Below are positions 17,277-25,763 of a stretch of DNA of 64,000 nt, piece after piece (within the stretch, counting starts at the first letter, position 1; each line of letters opens with the position of its first letter). The DNA is from Myxococcaceae bacterium. GTDB lineage: Bacteria; Myxococcota; Myxococcia; Myxococcales; Myxococcaceae. A program made the translations under genes and the position numbers. The stretch spans positions 1 to 64,000 of the forward strand of contig JADGRA010000068.1 in NCBI GenBank assembly GCA_017881265.1, read 5' to 3'. The notes beneath the pieces are model-generated. The model was given only the letters and a program-made list of their open reading frames with translations. It ran no database searches and was not told the origin of the DNA.

Positions 17277-19062
17277 GCGCTCGCGCGGGCGGCGGCCCCT
17301 CCTCCTGCGGCTCGCCGTCGCCGGCCTTCTGGCTCTTGCCGTCACGGAGACGCTGTACCGCGCCGCCTGCGGCGCCCTTCCCCTGGCGCTGCCGCGCGCG
17401 CTGTGCGCCCGCCTGCTGTCTGAACTTCACCCCTACGGCCAGGGGCGAGCCTGGGCCCTCCACCATGGGTGGGCGTCGGTGTCGCTGGCGCTGGGGGCCG
17501 CCGCCCTGGCGACGCTTGCCCTGCGCCAGACCTTCATCCTCACCGCCGCCGCGACGGCCCGCCTCAGCGGCACCGCGGTGCGGCCGGTGGACTTCACCTT
17601 TCCCAGCCGCAGCGTTGACGTCGTGCGGGAGATTGCGCGGCGGCCGAAGGGCCACTCCTTCGTCGGGCTGACGCCACGCAAGGCCCTCTTCGGTTGGCGG
17701 TGGAGACCGGTGTACCTGTCCCCGAGGCAGAAGACGATGCACCGGCACGTCATCGGCAAGACGGGCAGCGGGAAGACGACAAGCATCCTCTGGCCCAGCG
17801 TCCTGCAGGACGCCCTGGACGGCAAAGGCGTCCTGGTGCTGTCGGCGAAGGGTTCCGATGAGGAGATTGGGATGATGAAGGCCATCGCTGCCCTGGCTGG
17901 CCGCCAGGCGCAGCTGCGCGTCTTTTCCCTTCCCGCGTGGAACGTGCCGGAGCTCTTCAGCCACGCCTACAACATGCTGTACGTCCGTCCGCGGACGAGA
18001 AACTCCCCCGGCGGAGACCCGGTGGCCACCGCCCAGCGCGTCTTCTCCGTCCTCCCCATGGGGGACAACGTCTTCTACAAGACGCAGGCCGAGGTCATGT
18101 TCACCAACCTCTGCCGCCTGCTGCACGGCATGGTGGACGCCCAGGGCACCGGCATTCCCTTCGTCCTGCGCGACGTCTCGGTGTGCCTGAAGGCCATCGG
18201 CAACACCGGCGGCTGGTCACGCGCACTCCGGCACTGCCTGGACAACTCGCTCGACCGGGAGGCGGCAGCGCAGGTGCGGGCCCAGGTGAAGCAGCTCGAC
18301 CGCGAGGTTCTCAAGTCGCTCTCGGGGATTGTCGGGGCGCTGGACAAATTCCAGAGTGACCTCGTCAACGCCTACGCGCCGGACATCGTCTTCGAGGAGA
18401 TTCTCGAAACCAACGGCCTCGTCTACATGCAGCTGCCGGCCAACCTCTTCCGCCTTCAGGCGCCCGCCCTGGGGAAAGTCATCCTCATGGACGTCCAGCA
18501 CGAGGGCAGCCTACGGCAGGTGTTTCGCCGGGTGAGGAACCAGACGCCCTTCAGCGTCACGGTGGACGAGTTCTACAACTTCGCCGACCGCAGCATCGTC
18601 GACAGCCTCAACAAGCTGCGCGATGCCAACCTCGAATACACCCTCGCCCACCAGTCGCTGGCGGACCTGGAGCTCGTCTCGCGGGAGTTCGCCACCGCCG
18701 TCTGGGACAACACCCGCACCAAGGACGTCCTCAGCCAGGACAACCCCGAGCTGTGCGACCGCATCGCCAAGTCCATCGGCACCCACCACGTGAAGGAGCT
18801 GACGGTGCGCCGCCGCGAGGGCCCGCTCGCCACCAGCCTCCTGACGGGGGAAGCCTCCTCCCGGCAGGTGGAGGCCTACCGGCTTCACCCCAACTGCATC
18901 AAGAATCTCGCCCGCTGTGGCCAGGGCTACCTGCTCTCTGACGACGGACTGTGGCCGTGCGTCTACGGCATGCTGCCGCAGCTGAGCGCCGACTACCCCC
19001 TGCACCGGAGGGACCAGGCGCGGGCGCCGGGCGTCCGCCTGTACGAGACCTTTGTCGCCTGA
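17269..19062 (+). CDS. Type IV secretion coupling ATPase (VirD4/TraG/TraD-like)
   Basis: 597 residues. Two N-terminal membrane segments (about residues 12-35 and 65-90) precede a cytoplasmic motor domain. VIGKTGSGKTTSI at about 160-172 is Walker A, and SVTVDEFYNFAD at about 428-439 is Walker B. LVLSAKGSDEEIG is the strand after the P-loop, and the C-terminal AYRLHPNCIKNLARCGQGY resembles the TraG/TraD tail. Coupling proteins recruit substrate (DNA or protein) to the secretion channel. Its channel genes lie about 15 kb downstream (36.5-45.5 kb), not adjacent. Length is normal. Confidence 0.9.
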   Translation: MPRRSRGRRPLLLRLAVAGLLALAVTETLYRAACGALPLALPRALCARLLSELHPYGQGRAWALHHGWASVSLALGAAALATLALRQTFILTAAATARLSGTAVRPVDFTFPSRSVDVVREIARRPKGHSFVGLTPRKALFGWRWRPVYLSPRQKTMHRHVIGKTGSGKTTSILWPSVLQDALDGKGVLVLSAKGSDEEIGMMKAIAALAGRQAQLRVFSLPAWNVPELFSHAYNMLYVRPRTRNSPGGDPVATAQRVFSVLPMGDNVFYKTQAEVMFTNLCRLLHGMVDAQGTGIPFVLRDVSVCLKAIGNTGGWSRALRHCLDNSLDREAAAQVRAQVKQLDREVLKSLSGIVGALDKFQSDLVNAYAPDIVFEEILETNGLVYMQLPANLFRLQAPALGKVILMDVQHEGSLRQVFRRVRNQTPFSVTVDEFYNFADRSIVDSLNKLRDANLEYTLAHQSLADLELVSREFATAVWDNTRTKDVLSQDNPELCDRIAKSIGTHHVKELTVRRREGPLATSLLTGEASSRQVEAYRLHPNCIKNLARCGQGYLLSDDGLWPCVYGMLPQLSADYPLHRRDQARAPGVRLYETFVA

Positions 19063-19151
19063 CGGCCGGACGACCGACAGCGGCCCCCGGCCGGCCCGGT
19101 GTGAGATTTGGCCGCCATGGGCGAATCATGAGGGGGACAGGCACAACCCCC

Positions 19152-19664
19152 ATGAGCGCAGGCGACCTACAAGAACGCTTCCTGGCCCTCCTCGAGGAGC
19201 ACCGGCGCCTCCTCTATAAGGTGGCCCGTGCGTACGGCCGCATGGGCCCGGACCGGGAGGACCTGGTCCAGGAGATGGCCGTCCAGGCCTGGAAGTCCTT
19301 CCCCCGCTACGACGGGCGGTGGCGCTTCTCCACCTGGCTGTACCGGGTGGCCCTCAACGTCGCCATCTCCTTTCAGCGCAGAGAGCGCACCCGGGCGCTG
19401 CACGTGGCACCGGGCGGGGAGGAAGTGCTGGAAGGCATCGGCCAGGCCGACCCCGAGGCGGCCGAGGACGTGGCGCTCCTCTACACCTTCATCGGCCGCC
19501 TAGACCCCCTCAACCGCGCCCTGATGCTGCTGTACCTGGATGGCCAGAACCAGGCGGAGATTGGCGAGGTGCTCGGCATCAGCCCGGCCAACGTGTCGAC
19601 CCGCGTGGGCCGCCTCAAGCAACGGCTGCGGGAAGACTTCCGCGACGTTGGCAACCTGCAATGA
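19152..19664 (+). CDS. RNA polymerase sigma factor, ECF subfamily
   Basis: 170 residues. Region 2 is LLYKVARAYGRMGPDREDLVQEM with AWKSFPRYDGRWRFSTWLYR (promoter melting). Region 4 is LLYLDGQNQAEIGEVLGISP with NVSTRVGRLKQRLRE (helix-turn-helix for the -35). It starts MSAGDLQERFLALLEEH; an in-frame ATG at 19128 is an alternative. The next gene begins 17 bases on and encodes a membrane protein that may act as its anti-sigma partner. Confidence 0.92.
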   Translation: MSAGDLQERFLALLEEHRRLLYKVARAYGRMGPDREDLVQEMAVQAWKSFPRYDGRWRFSTWLYRVALNVAISFQRRERTRALHVAPGGEEVLEGIGQADPEAAEDVALLYTFIGRLDPLNRALMLLYLDGQNQAEIGEVLGISPANVSTRVGRLKQRLREDFRDVGNLQ

Positions 19665-19681
19665 CAGAAGGAGACAGTCCC

Positions 19682-20365
19682 ATGGAACTCGATGAGATGC
19701 AGAAGCGCTGGGCAGTCCAGGACGCGAAGCTGGATGAGGTGCTGCGCCTCAACCGGAAGCTTCTCGACTCGGAACGCCTCGGTCGCGCGCGTTCGGCGCT
19801 GCAACGGCTGCGGATTGGACTCGCCCTGGAGTTGCTCCTCAACACGGTGAGCATCGCCGCGCTGGGCGCCTTCATCGGCAACCACCTCGGCGAGCTGCGC
19901 TTTCTCCTCCCCGCCGTCGCACTGGACGTCGCGGCGGTGGCCATCCTGGCCTCCTCGGTCGGGCAGTTTGCCCGGGCGCACGGGGTGGACTTCACGGGCC
20001 CGGTGACGAGCAGCCAGCGCAGCCTCGAGGCCCTCCGCGTGCTGAGAATCCGCACGACGCAGTGGGTGCTGCTGCTCTCCCCGCTCGCGTGGACGCCGCT
20101 CCTCGTCGTCGCGCTGCAGGCGCTCTTCGGCGTGGATGCGTACGCGACGCTGGGTGTGCCGTACCTCGCCCTCAACCTCCTCTTCGGCGTGGCATTCGTT
20201 CTGCTGATGCGCCTTGCCGCCCGACGCTGGGCCCACCGGCTTGAGCGTGGCGGCTGGGCCCGGCGCTGGGCGGAGGCCCTCGCCGGGACGAGTCTCACCG
20301 CGGCCCTGGGCCAGCTGGCCTCCATCGCCGACTTCGAGCGCGAGCAGCGCGCCACCCCGGCTTGA
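19682..20365 (+). CDS. Membrane protein, possible anti-sigma partner
   Basis: 227 residues. The ATG at 19682 has AGAAGGAG upstream and is preferred to ATG 19661, which overlaps the sigma-factor stop. About 50 charged N-terminal residues (MQKRWAVQDAKLDEVLRLNR) are followed by four hydrophobic segments near residues 45-65, 75-95, 120-145 and 150-170. A soluble N-terminus followed by membrane helices, directly downstream of an ECF sigma gene, is typical of anti-sigma regulators, though the zinc-binding HxxxCxxC is absent. Assignment rests on position. Confidence 0.55.
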   Translation: MELDEMQKRWAVQDAKLDEVLRLNRKLLDSERLGRARSALQRLRIGLALELLLNTVSIAALGAFIGNHLGELRFLLPAVALDVAAVAILASSVGQFARAHGVDFTGPVTSSQRSLEALRVLRIRTTQWVLLLSPLAWTPLLVVALQALFGVDAYATLGVPYLALNLLFGVAFVLLMRLAARRWAHRLERGGWARRWAEALAGTSLTAALGQLASIADFEREQRATPA

Positions 20366-20399
20366 CGGCACTCCACCGCCGCATGGCAAGAAGGCCCCC

Positions 20400-22313
20400 G
20401 TGGACGCCTTACTGACGCTTGCCCCCGCTGCCCCGCCGCCGCTCGATGCCGCGCACCGAGCGGCGGTGGCGCTTGCCGAAGCCATCATCCCAGGGAGTTC
20501 CAACGTCCCCCCGGCCGACGAGCGCACGGCCCGTGCTGCCGCCGAACTCATGTCCAGCGTCTCCCCGCGGGTCGGCACCGCATGGTCGGCCGCCGTGCGG
20601 ACGCTGGACGCGGCGGCACGCCTGCGTACCGGTCGTCCCTTTCACGCGCTCTCCACCGCGGCCCAGGACGAGTTGCTCGGCCGTTGGGAGCGCGACCCGC
20701 TCCTGAAGACGCCCCTGCTACTGGTGTCCGTCGTTTACAAGCTGGTGCATTTCGACGCCCCTCACGTGCTGCGCGCGATGGGCGCCAAGGCCAAGCCGCC
20801 GCTGCAGGTGACGCAACCCCGCTGGACCGAGCAGGTGCAGGCCGCCGACAGCTGGACCGGCGGGGACGTCGAGTGCGACGTGGTGGTGGTGGGCACCGGC
20901 GCCGGCGGCGGCGTGGTGGGGTACGAATTGGCCCAGCGCGGCCACGCGGTGGTGTTTGTCGAGGAAGGGCAGCTGCACCACCGGCACGCCTTCGACGGCA
21001 GCAGCGTGCGGGCCCTCAGTCGCTTCTACCGGCCCGCCTTCTCGGTGGGGAACGCCTTCATCCCCATTTTCTCTGGTCGGCTGGTCGGGGGCTCCACCGC
21101 CATCAACGGCGGCACCGCCTACCGCACCCCGGGCTGGGTGCTGGACCGCTGGTGCGAGGAGATGGGCACGGACGAATTCCTCGCCAGCCGCATGGCGCCC
21201 TACTTCGAGCGGGTGGAGGCCCACTTGGGCGTCGGCCCCTCTCCGCGCAAGTACATCGGGCCCATCGGGGACATTTTTCAGCGGGGTTGCGACGCGCTCG
21301 GCTGGCACCATGGCGTACTGAACCGCAACGCCCCTGGGTGCGAGGCCTCCGGCTTCTGCGACTTCGGCTGCCGGACGGACGCTCGAAAGAGTACCAACGT
21401 CGCCTACCTGCCTCCGGCGTTGGAGCGCGGCTCGCTTCTCTTCACCGGGCTCCACGCGGAGACGGTGCTGCAGGAAAATGGCCGGGCGGTGGGGATTGAG
21501 GGGAGCGCCGCGGGCGGCCAGCGACTGCGCATCCGCGCCAAAGCCGTCATCCTCGCCGGCGGTGCCCTGCCCACGCCGCTGTTCCTCCTCAAGAACAACC
21601 TGGCCAACTCCAGTGGACAGGTGGGTCGCAACCTCACGGTGCACCCGAGCGGCGTCATCTCGGCCCTCTTCGACGAGGAGGTCCGCGGCTACGACTTCAT
21701 CCCGCAGAGCGTCGGCTGCGAGGAATTCCTGCGCGAGGGGCTGTTGCTGCTCGCCGCCCAGGGCAGCCACAACGTGGTGGGGACGTTCTTCCCGGGAAAC
21801 GGGCGGCGCCTCATGGAGCCAATCTCGCAGCTCGCCCACCTCGTCTCGCTCGGGCCGCTCTCGGCGGACACCACCCGCAACGGCCGGGTGTACCGTGAGG
21901 TCCGGGGCCTGCCGGCCATCCACTACACCCTCACGCCGGCCGACGTGGCGCGCCTCAAGCGCGGGCTGTTGCTGTCCATGGAGATGATGGTGGCTGCCGG
22001 CGCTCGCCACCTCTACCCCGGCGTGATGAGCCACCCCAGCCTCGACCCGAAGCGCGGCCTCGACAGCTTCCGGAAGGCGGAGCTGAACCCGGCGGACCTG
22101 GTGCTGGCGAGCTACCACCCGCTGGGGACGTGCGACATGGGCACCGACCCGCGCACCAGCGTGGTGGGCCTGGACCACCGGTGCCACGACGTGCCCGGCC
22201 TCTTCATCGTCGATGGGAGCACGGTGCGCGGGCCGCTGGGCGTCAACCCGCAGCTCACCATCATGGCGATGGCGGTCCGCGCGGCGGAGAAAATCTCCCC
22301 CCAGCTGAACTAG
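20400..22313 (+). CDS. GMC-family FAD-dependent oxidoreductase
   Basis: 637 residues from a GTG at 20400 with AGAAGG six bases upstream. The first ~110 residues resemble a gluconate 2-dehydrogenase subunit 3-like domain (AEAIIPGSSNVPPADERTA). From about 160, CDVVVVGTGAGGGVVGYELA is the FAD-binding Rossmann motif and VFVEEG its ribose Glu. VGGSTAINGGTAYRTP is the GMC signature. The C-terminal SYHPLGTCDMG and GPLGVNPQLTIMAMA carry the His and Asn active-site positions. Likely oxidises an alcohol, sugar, sterol or cyclitol. It ends facing the aldehyde dehydrogenase gene; the two could act in succession. Confidence 0.88.
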   Translation: MDALLTLAPAAPPPLDAAHRAAVALAEAIIPGSSNVPPADERTARAAAELMSSVSPRVGTAWSAAVRTLDAAARLRTGRPFHALSTAAQDELLGRWERDPLLKTPLLLVSVVYKLVHFDAPHVLRAMGAKAKPPLQVTQPRWTEQVQAADSWTGGDVECDVVVVGTGAGGGVVGYELAQRGHAVVFVEEGQLHHRHAFDGSSVRALSRFYRPAFSVGNAFIPIFSGRLVGGSTAINGGTAYRTPGWVLDRWCEEMGTDEFLASRMAPYFERVEAHLGVGPSPRKYIGPIGDIFQRGCDALGWHHGVLNRNAPGCEASGFCDFGCRTDARKSTNVAYLPPALERGSLLFTGLHAETVLQENGRAVGIEGSAAGGQRLRIRAKAVILAGGALPTPLFLLKNNLANSSGQVGRNLTVHPSGVISALFDEEVRGYDFIPQSVGCEEFLREGLLLLAAQGSHNVVGTFFPGNGRRLMEPISQLAHLVSLGPLSADTTRNGRVYREVRGLPAIHYTLTPADVARLKRGLLLSMEMMVAAGARHLYPGVMSHPSLDPKRGLDSFRKAELNPADLVLASYHPLGTCDMGTDPRTSVVGLDHRCHDVPGLFIVDGSTVRGPLGVNPQLTIMAMAVRAAEKISPQLN

Positions 22314-22322
22314 GGATGACAG

Positions 22323-22340
22323 GGGGCCCGAAGCGGCCCC
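22323..22340. terminator. Bidirectional terminator hairpin
   Basis: GGGGCC, a six-base loop CGAAGC, then GGCCCC in the 46-base gap between the convergent GMC oxidoreductase and aldehyde dehydrogenase genes. Position and strength fit a shared terminator. Confidence 0.5.
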
Positions 22341-22359
22341 TTCCCGACGGGGCAGGCGC

Positions 22360-23961
22360 CTACCGGAAGAAGGCGCGCAGCGTCCGGATGCGCCGACGCA
22401 TCAGCGCCGGCAGCCGCCAGGCGCGCTCCACGCGCGCCGTCTGCAGGTCGGCCAGAATGTCGCCCAACTCGATGAGGGTGGCGTCGTACGGCATCCAGAA
22501 CAGCTCGGGCTTGCCCCGGCGGTCGATGACGGTGGTCCGGGGCCGCAGGAAGGTGCTGAGGGCGTAGGCGCTGTTGGCCACGCCGAAACCGGTGGCCCGC
22601 GTCCCGGTCCAGGGCAGGCTGGGCACCGCCCCGGTGAAGGCGTGGTTGTTGATGTTCACCACTCCCACGTCCAGGCGCTCCGCCAGCCGCTGGCCGCGCG
22701 CCACGTCGCGTGTCCACAGCGAGGCGCCCAGTCCATACCGCAGCCGGTTGGCGGCGTGGATGGCCTCCACTGGTCCATCCACGCGCACCACCGCCAGCAC
22801 CGGGCCGAAGGTCTCCTCCTGCACCACGGCCATGGTGTCGTTGCAGTGGTCGAGCAACGTGGGCGCGTACCACAGGCCCTTGTCGAGCGGAGCGCCGCCA
22901 CACACCACCGTCGCGCCCCGGGTGCGAGCGTCCTCGACGTGCGCCTTCACCACTTCGAATTGGCGCCGGTTGGCGAGCGGGGCCACGTCGGTGGCGGAAC
23001 CGTGGCCCGGCCCGACGCGCAGCTGGGTCCACGCCTCCCGCATGCGCGCGACGAAGCGGTCGGCCACGGCGCGGTCGACGTAGGCAATCTCGATGGCCCC
23101 GCAGGCCTGGCCGGCGTTGCTGAGCGTCCAGTGGGTGATGCCGGCGACGGTGCGGTCCATCTCGCAGTCGGCCAGGACGATGGCGGCGTCCTTGCCCCCC
23201 ATCTCGACGCTGCAGGGGATGCCGTGCTCGGCGCAGCGCACAGCCACCTTGCGCCCGGTGTGCGGCGAGCCGGTGAAGACACACGCGTCGGGCTTCACCT
23301 CCAAAAGCGCCGCCCCCACCTCGCCCGGGCCGAGCGCCACCTGCACCAGCCCTGGCGGCAGGTGCGCGGCCAGAATCTGCGCGAACCAGTTGCTCGAGCG
23401 TGGGGTGTACTCGCTCGGCTTGAGGATGACGGCGTTGCCCGTCATCAGTGCCGGAAAGACCGAGCGGTACAGGCCCGCCACCGGGTAATTCCAGGGGGCG
23501 ATGATGACGACGACGCCCCGCGGGACGACGTCGATGTAGGCGCGCTTCCCCGGGAAGCTCATCGGGTTCAGGCGCACCTTCTTCCGCTGCAGCGCGGGCC
23601 GTACGACCGCGGCCCAGCCCTTCACCGCATCGAGGGGACCGAGCGTCTCGTTGAAGAGGGCCTCGGCCTCGACCTTCCCCATCTCCTCTTCAACGATGGA
23701 CATCCCCTGCTGCCGGCGCTGGAGCAGCTCCCGGGCGGCGGCCAAAAGCGGCTGCAGCCGCTCGGCGAAGGGCTTGTGGCGCCAGGGCTCCTGGGCGGCC
23801 CGGGCACGGACCAGCAGTTCCGGCAGAGCCTCCAGCGGGGTGGGCGGGGCCGGGTCCAGAGGACGGAGGTCCCGCGGCGACAGCCGGGCGAGCTCCCCGG
23901 CCAGGGGCTGGAGGAGCTCTCGCGCTGCCCGCTCGGTGCGGGGAAGTTCCGACTGCGACAC
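22360..23961 (-). CDS. Aldehyde dehydrogenase family protein
   Basis: 533 residues from a GTG at 23961 with AGGAG upstream; a GTG at 24027 lacks one. Motifs in order: VVIIAPWNYPVAG (substrate/NAD pocket), GNAVILKPSEYTP (NAD adenine), FTGSPHTGRKVA, the general base Glu in SVEMGGKD (about residue 253), the catalytic Cys in SNAGQACGA (about residue 287), and QEETFGPVLAVV. The N-terminal ~100 residues are an extra helical extension. Oxidises an aldehyde to an acid with NAD(P); substrate unknown. Shares a terminator with the GMC gene and diverges from the GH3 operon. Confidence 0.92.
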   Translation of the reverse strand: MSQSELPRTERAARELLQPLAGELARLSPRDLRPLDPAPPTPLEALPELLVRARAAQEPWRHKPFAERLQPLLAAARELLQRRQQGMSIVEEEMGKVEAEALFNETLGPLDAVKGWAAVVRPALQRKKVRLNPMSFPGKRAYIDVVPRGVVVIIAPWNYPVAGLYRSVFPALMTGNAVILKPSEYTPRSSNWFAQILAAHLPPGLVQVALGPGEVGAALLEVKPDACVFTGSPHTGRKVAVRCAEHGIPCSVEMGGKDAAIVLADCEMDRTVAGITHWTLSNAGQACGAIEIAYVDRAVADRFVARMREAWTQLRVGPGHGSATDVAPLANRRQFEVVKAHVEDARTRGATVVCGGAPLDKGLWYAPTLLDHCNDTMAVVQEETFGPVLAVVRVDGPVEAIHAANRLRYGLGASLWTRDVARGQRLAERLDVGVVNINNHAFTGAVPSLPWTGTRATGFGVANSAYALSTFLRPRTTVIDRRGKPELFWMPYDATLIELGDILADLQTARVERAWRLPALMRRRIRTLRAFFR

Positions 23962-24182
23962 GGGGTCTGTAGCTCCTGGAGCGCCCTTTTGAGAGCGACT
24001 CGCAACTTCTAACGCGCGTCTCGCCACAGGACGAGAAGCTTGCGTGCGTGAAGCGGCCCCCCTATAGCATGGGCCCGCCTTTCAGGAGGTCTTCCGGCGC
24101 GTCAAGCCGGGCCCCAAAGCTTCTAGTTGCCGCTGCCATCTCGGAGATGGTAGGGACCGGTCCCTTTGAGCCCCCCCTTTCC

Positions 24183-25763
24183 ATGAAGACCCCTTTTGGC
24201 GCAGCCGCCATCGGCCCATTGGCTTGGACCGCGGCGACGGCGCGCGTCCTTAGTTGGAATAAAATCGTCAGCGACCGGGAGCGCCTACGGGACGTCCAGG
24301 TCGCGACCCTGCGTCGCAACTGCGAGACCGCCCGGGACACCGAGTTCGGCCAGGGCCACCGCCTCGGCGAAGTGACGTCGTACGAAGACTTCCGTGAGCG
24401 CGTTCCGCTCCGGACGTACGCCGCGTTTGAGCCGTACCTGGAACGCATGCGGCAAGGCGAGCGCGACGTGCTCTGGCCCGGCTTGATTAAGTACTTCGGC
24501 CAGTCCTCGGGCAGCTCCAGCACCCTGGCGCAGAACAAGCACCTCCCCATCTCCGAAGAGCAAATCCGCTGGCAGCAGAAAGCCGGATTCGACGTCGTCG
24601 CCCGCTACGTCACGCAGGTGGGCAATGGGCGCTTTCTCGGCGGCTACAGCCTCGGCCTCTTCCCCCCTTCCACCTTGAAGACGGAAGGGGAAGTGCACGG
24701 CACCAACAACCCGGGCCTGATGCAGCGGCACGTCCCCTGGCCCGTCCGCAACACGCTTTTGCCGACGGCGGAACTCCGGGACATCCCGAATTACGACGAA
24801 AAGCTGCAGAGGGTGGCGGCCGCTTACCTGGACTACGACGTCCGGGCGGTGTCCGGGACAACCTGTTGGTTTTCGGTGTTTTTCGATAAGGTGCTCGCGG
24901 CCGCGAAAGCGCGGGGGCGCCCGGTGAGCACCATCAGCGAGCTTTGGCCGAACCTGTCCGTCCTCTTCGGTGGCGGTGTCAACGCCGAAGCCTACCGCCG
25001 CGTCATCGACAAGCGCGTCGGACGGCCCGTGGTCCTGATGGACAACTACAACGCCACCGAGGGCGGGATTTTCGCCGTCACCGACCGCCTTGGCCGGGAT
25101 GGCCTGCTCATGCTCCCCGACCGCGGCGTCTTCTTCGAATTCGTCCCGGCGGCCGACCACGCCAAGCCCAACGCCCGCCGCTGTGCCCTGTGGGAGGTGG
25201 AGGAGGACGTCGAGTACTCCATCGCCGTCAGCACCGCCTCGGGCCTGTTCGGCTACTACATCGGCGACCTGGTGCGCTTCCAGAGCGTCTTCCCGCACCG
25301 CATGGAATTCGTGGGACGCACCTCGGGCGTGCTCTCGCTCACCCAGGAGCTGACTTCCTTCGTCGAAATCGAGCGCGCCATGGACGCCGCCGTCCGCGCC
25401 TGTGCCTGCTCGGTCGTGGAATTCTCCGCCGCCGCCGAGGTGGGTGTCGACGGCAGCGGCAAGGGCCGCTACCAGCTTTTCGTGGAGTTCGAGCAGGCCC
25501 CCGCCGACCCGCGCCGGTTCGCCCGCGCGTTCGACGAGAGTCTGTGTGCGCAGAACCGTGTGTACCGGGAGCACCGTACCCAGGACGTGGCCATCCTGGC
25601 TCCGGCCCTGTTCGCAGTGTCCCCCGGGGGTTCCAAGCGCTTCATGGAAGAGATTGGCCGCAACAGTGCGCAGCAGAAGTTTCCGCGCGTTGTTGATGAC
25701 ATGAAGCGCGACGTGCTCGCGAAATACGCGAGACCAGTAACATCACCGCAGGGGTTCTCATGA
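24183..25763 (+). CDS. GH3 auxin-responsive promoter family protein (acyl-amide synthetase-like)
   Basis: 526 residues. GQSSGSSSTLAQNKHLPISE is the phosphate-loop motif of the ANL/GH3 firefly-luciferase-like superfamily. YNATEGGIFAVTD, YYIGDLVRFQ and VGRTSGVLSLTQEL are the GH3 motifs for adenylation and amide formation. GH3 enzymes join a carboxylate to an amine through an acyl-AMP. Here the adjacent inositol and aminotransferase genes suggest an amino-sugar or amino-cyclitol acceptor (inference). First gene of a six-gene operon; its stop overlaps the next start by 4 bases. Upstream in-frame ATGs (24147, 24048) exist without clear ribosome-binding sites. Confidence 0.88.
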   Translation: MKTPFGAAAIGPLAWTAATARVLSWNKIVSDRERLRDVQVATLRRNCETARDTEFGQGHRLGEVTSYEDFRERVPLRTYAAFEPYLERMRQGERDVLWPGLIKYFGQSSGSSSTLAQNKHLPISEEQIRWQQKAGFDVVARYVTQVGNGRFLGGYSLGLFPPSTLKTEGEVHGTNNPGLMQRHVPWPVRNTLLPTAELRDIPNYDEKLQRVAAAYLDYDVRAVSGTTCWFSVFFDKVLAAAKARGRPVSTISELWPNLSVLFGGGVNAEAYRRVIDKRVGRPVVLMDNYNATEGGIFAVTDRLGRDGLLMLPDRGVFFEFVPAADHAKPNARRCALWEVEEDVEYSIAVSTASGLFGYYIGDLVRFQSVFPHRMEFVGRTSGVLSLTQELTSFVEIERAMDAAVRACACSVVEFSAAAEVGVDGSGKGRYQLFVEFEQAPADPRRFARAFDESLCAQNRVYREHRTQDVAILAPALFAVSPGGSKRFMEEIGRNSAQQKFPRVVDDMKRDVLAKYARPVTSPQGFS

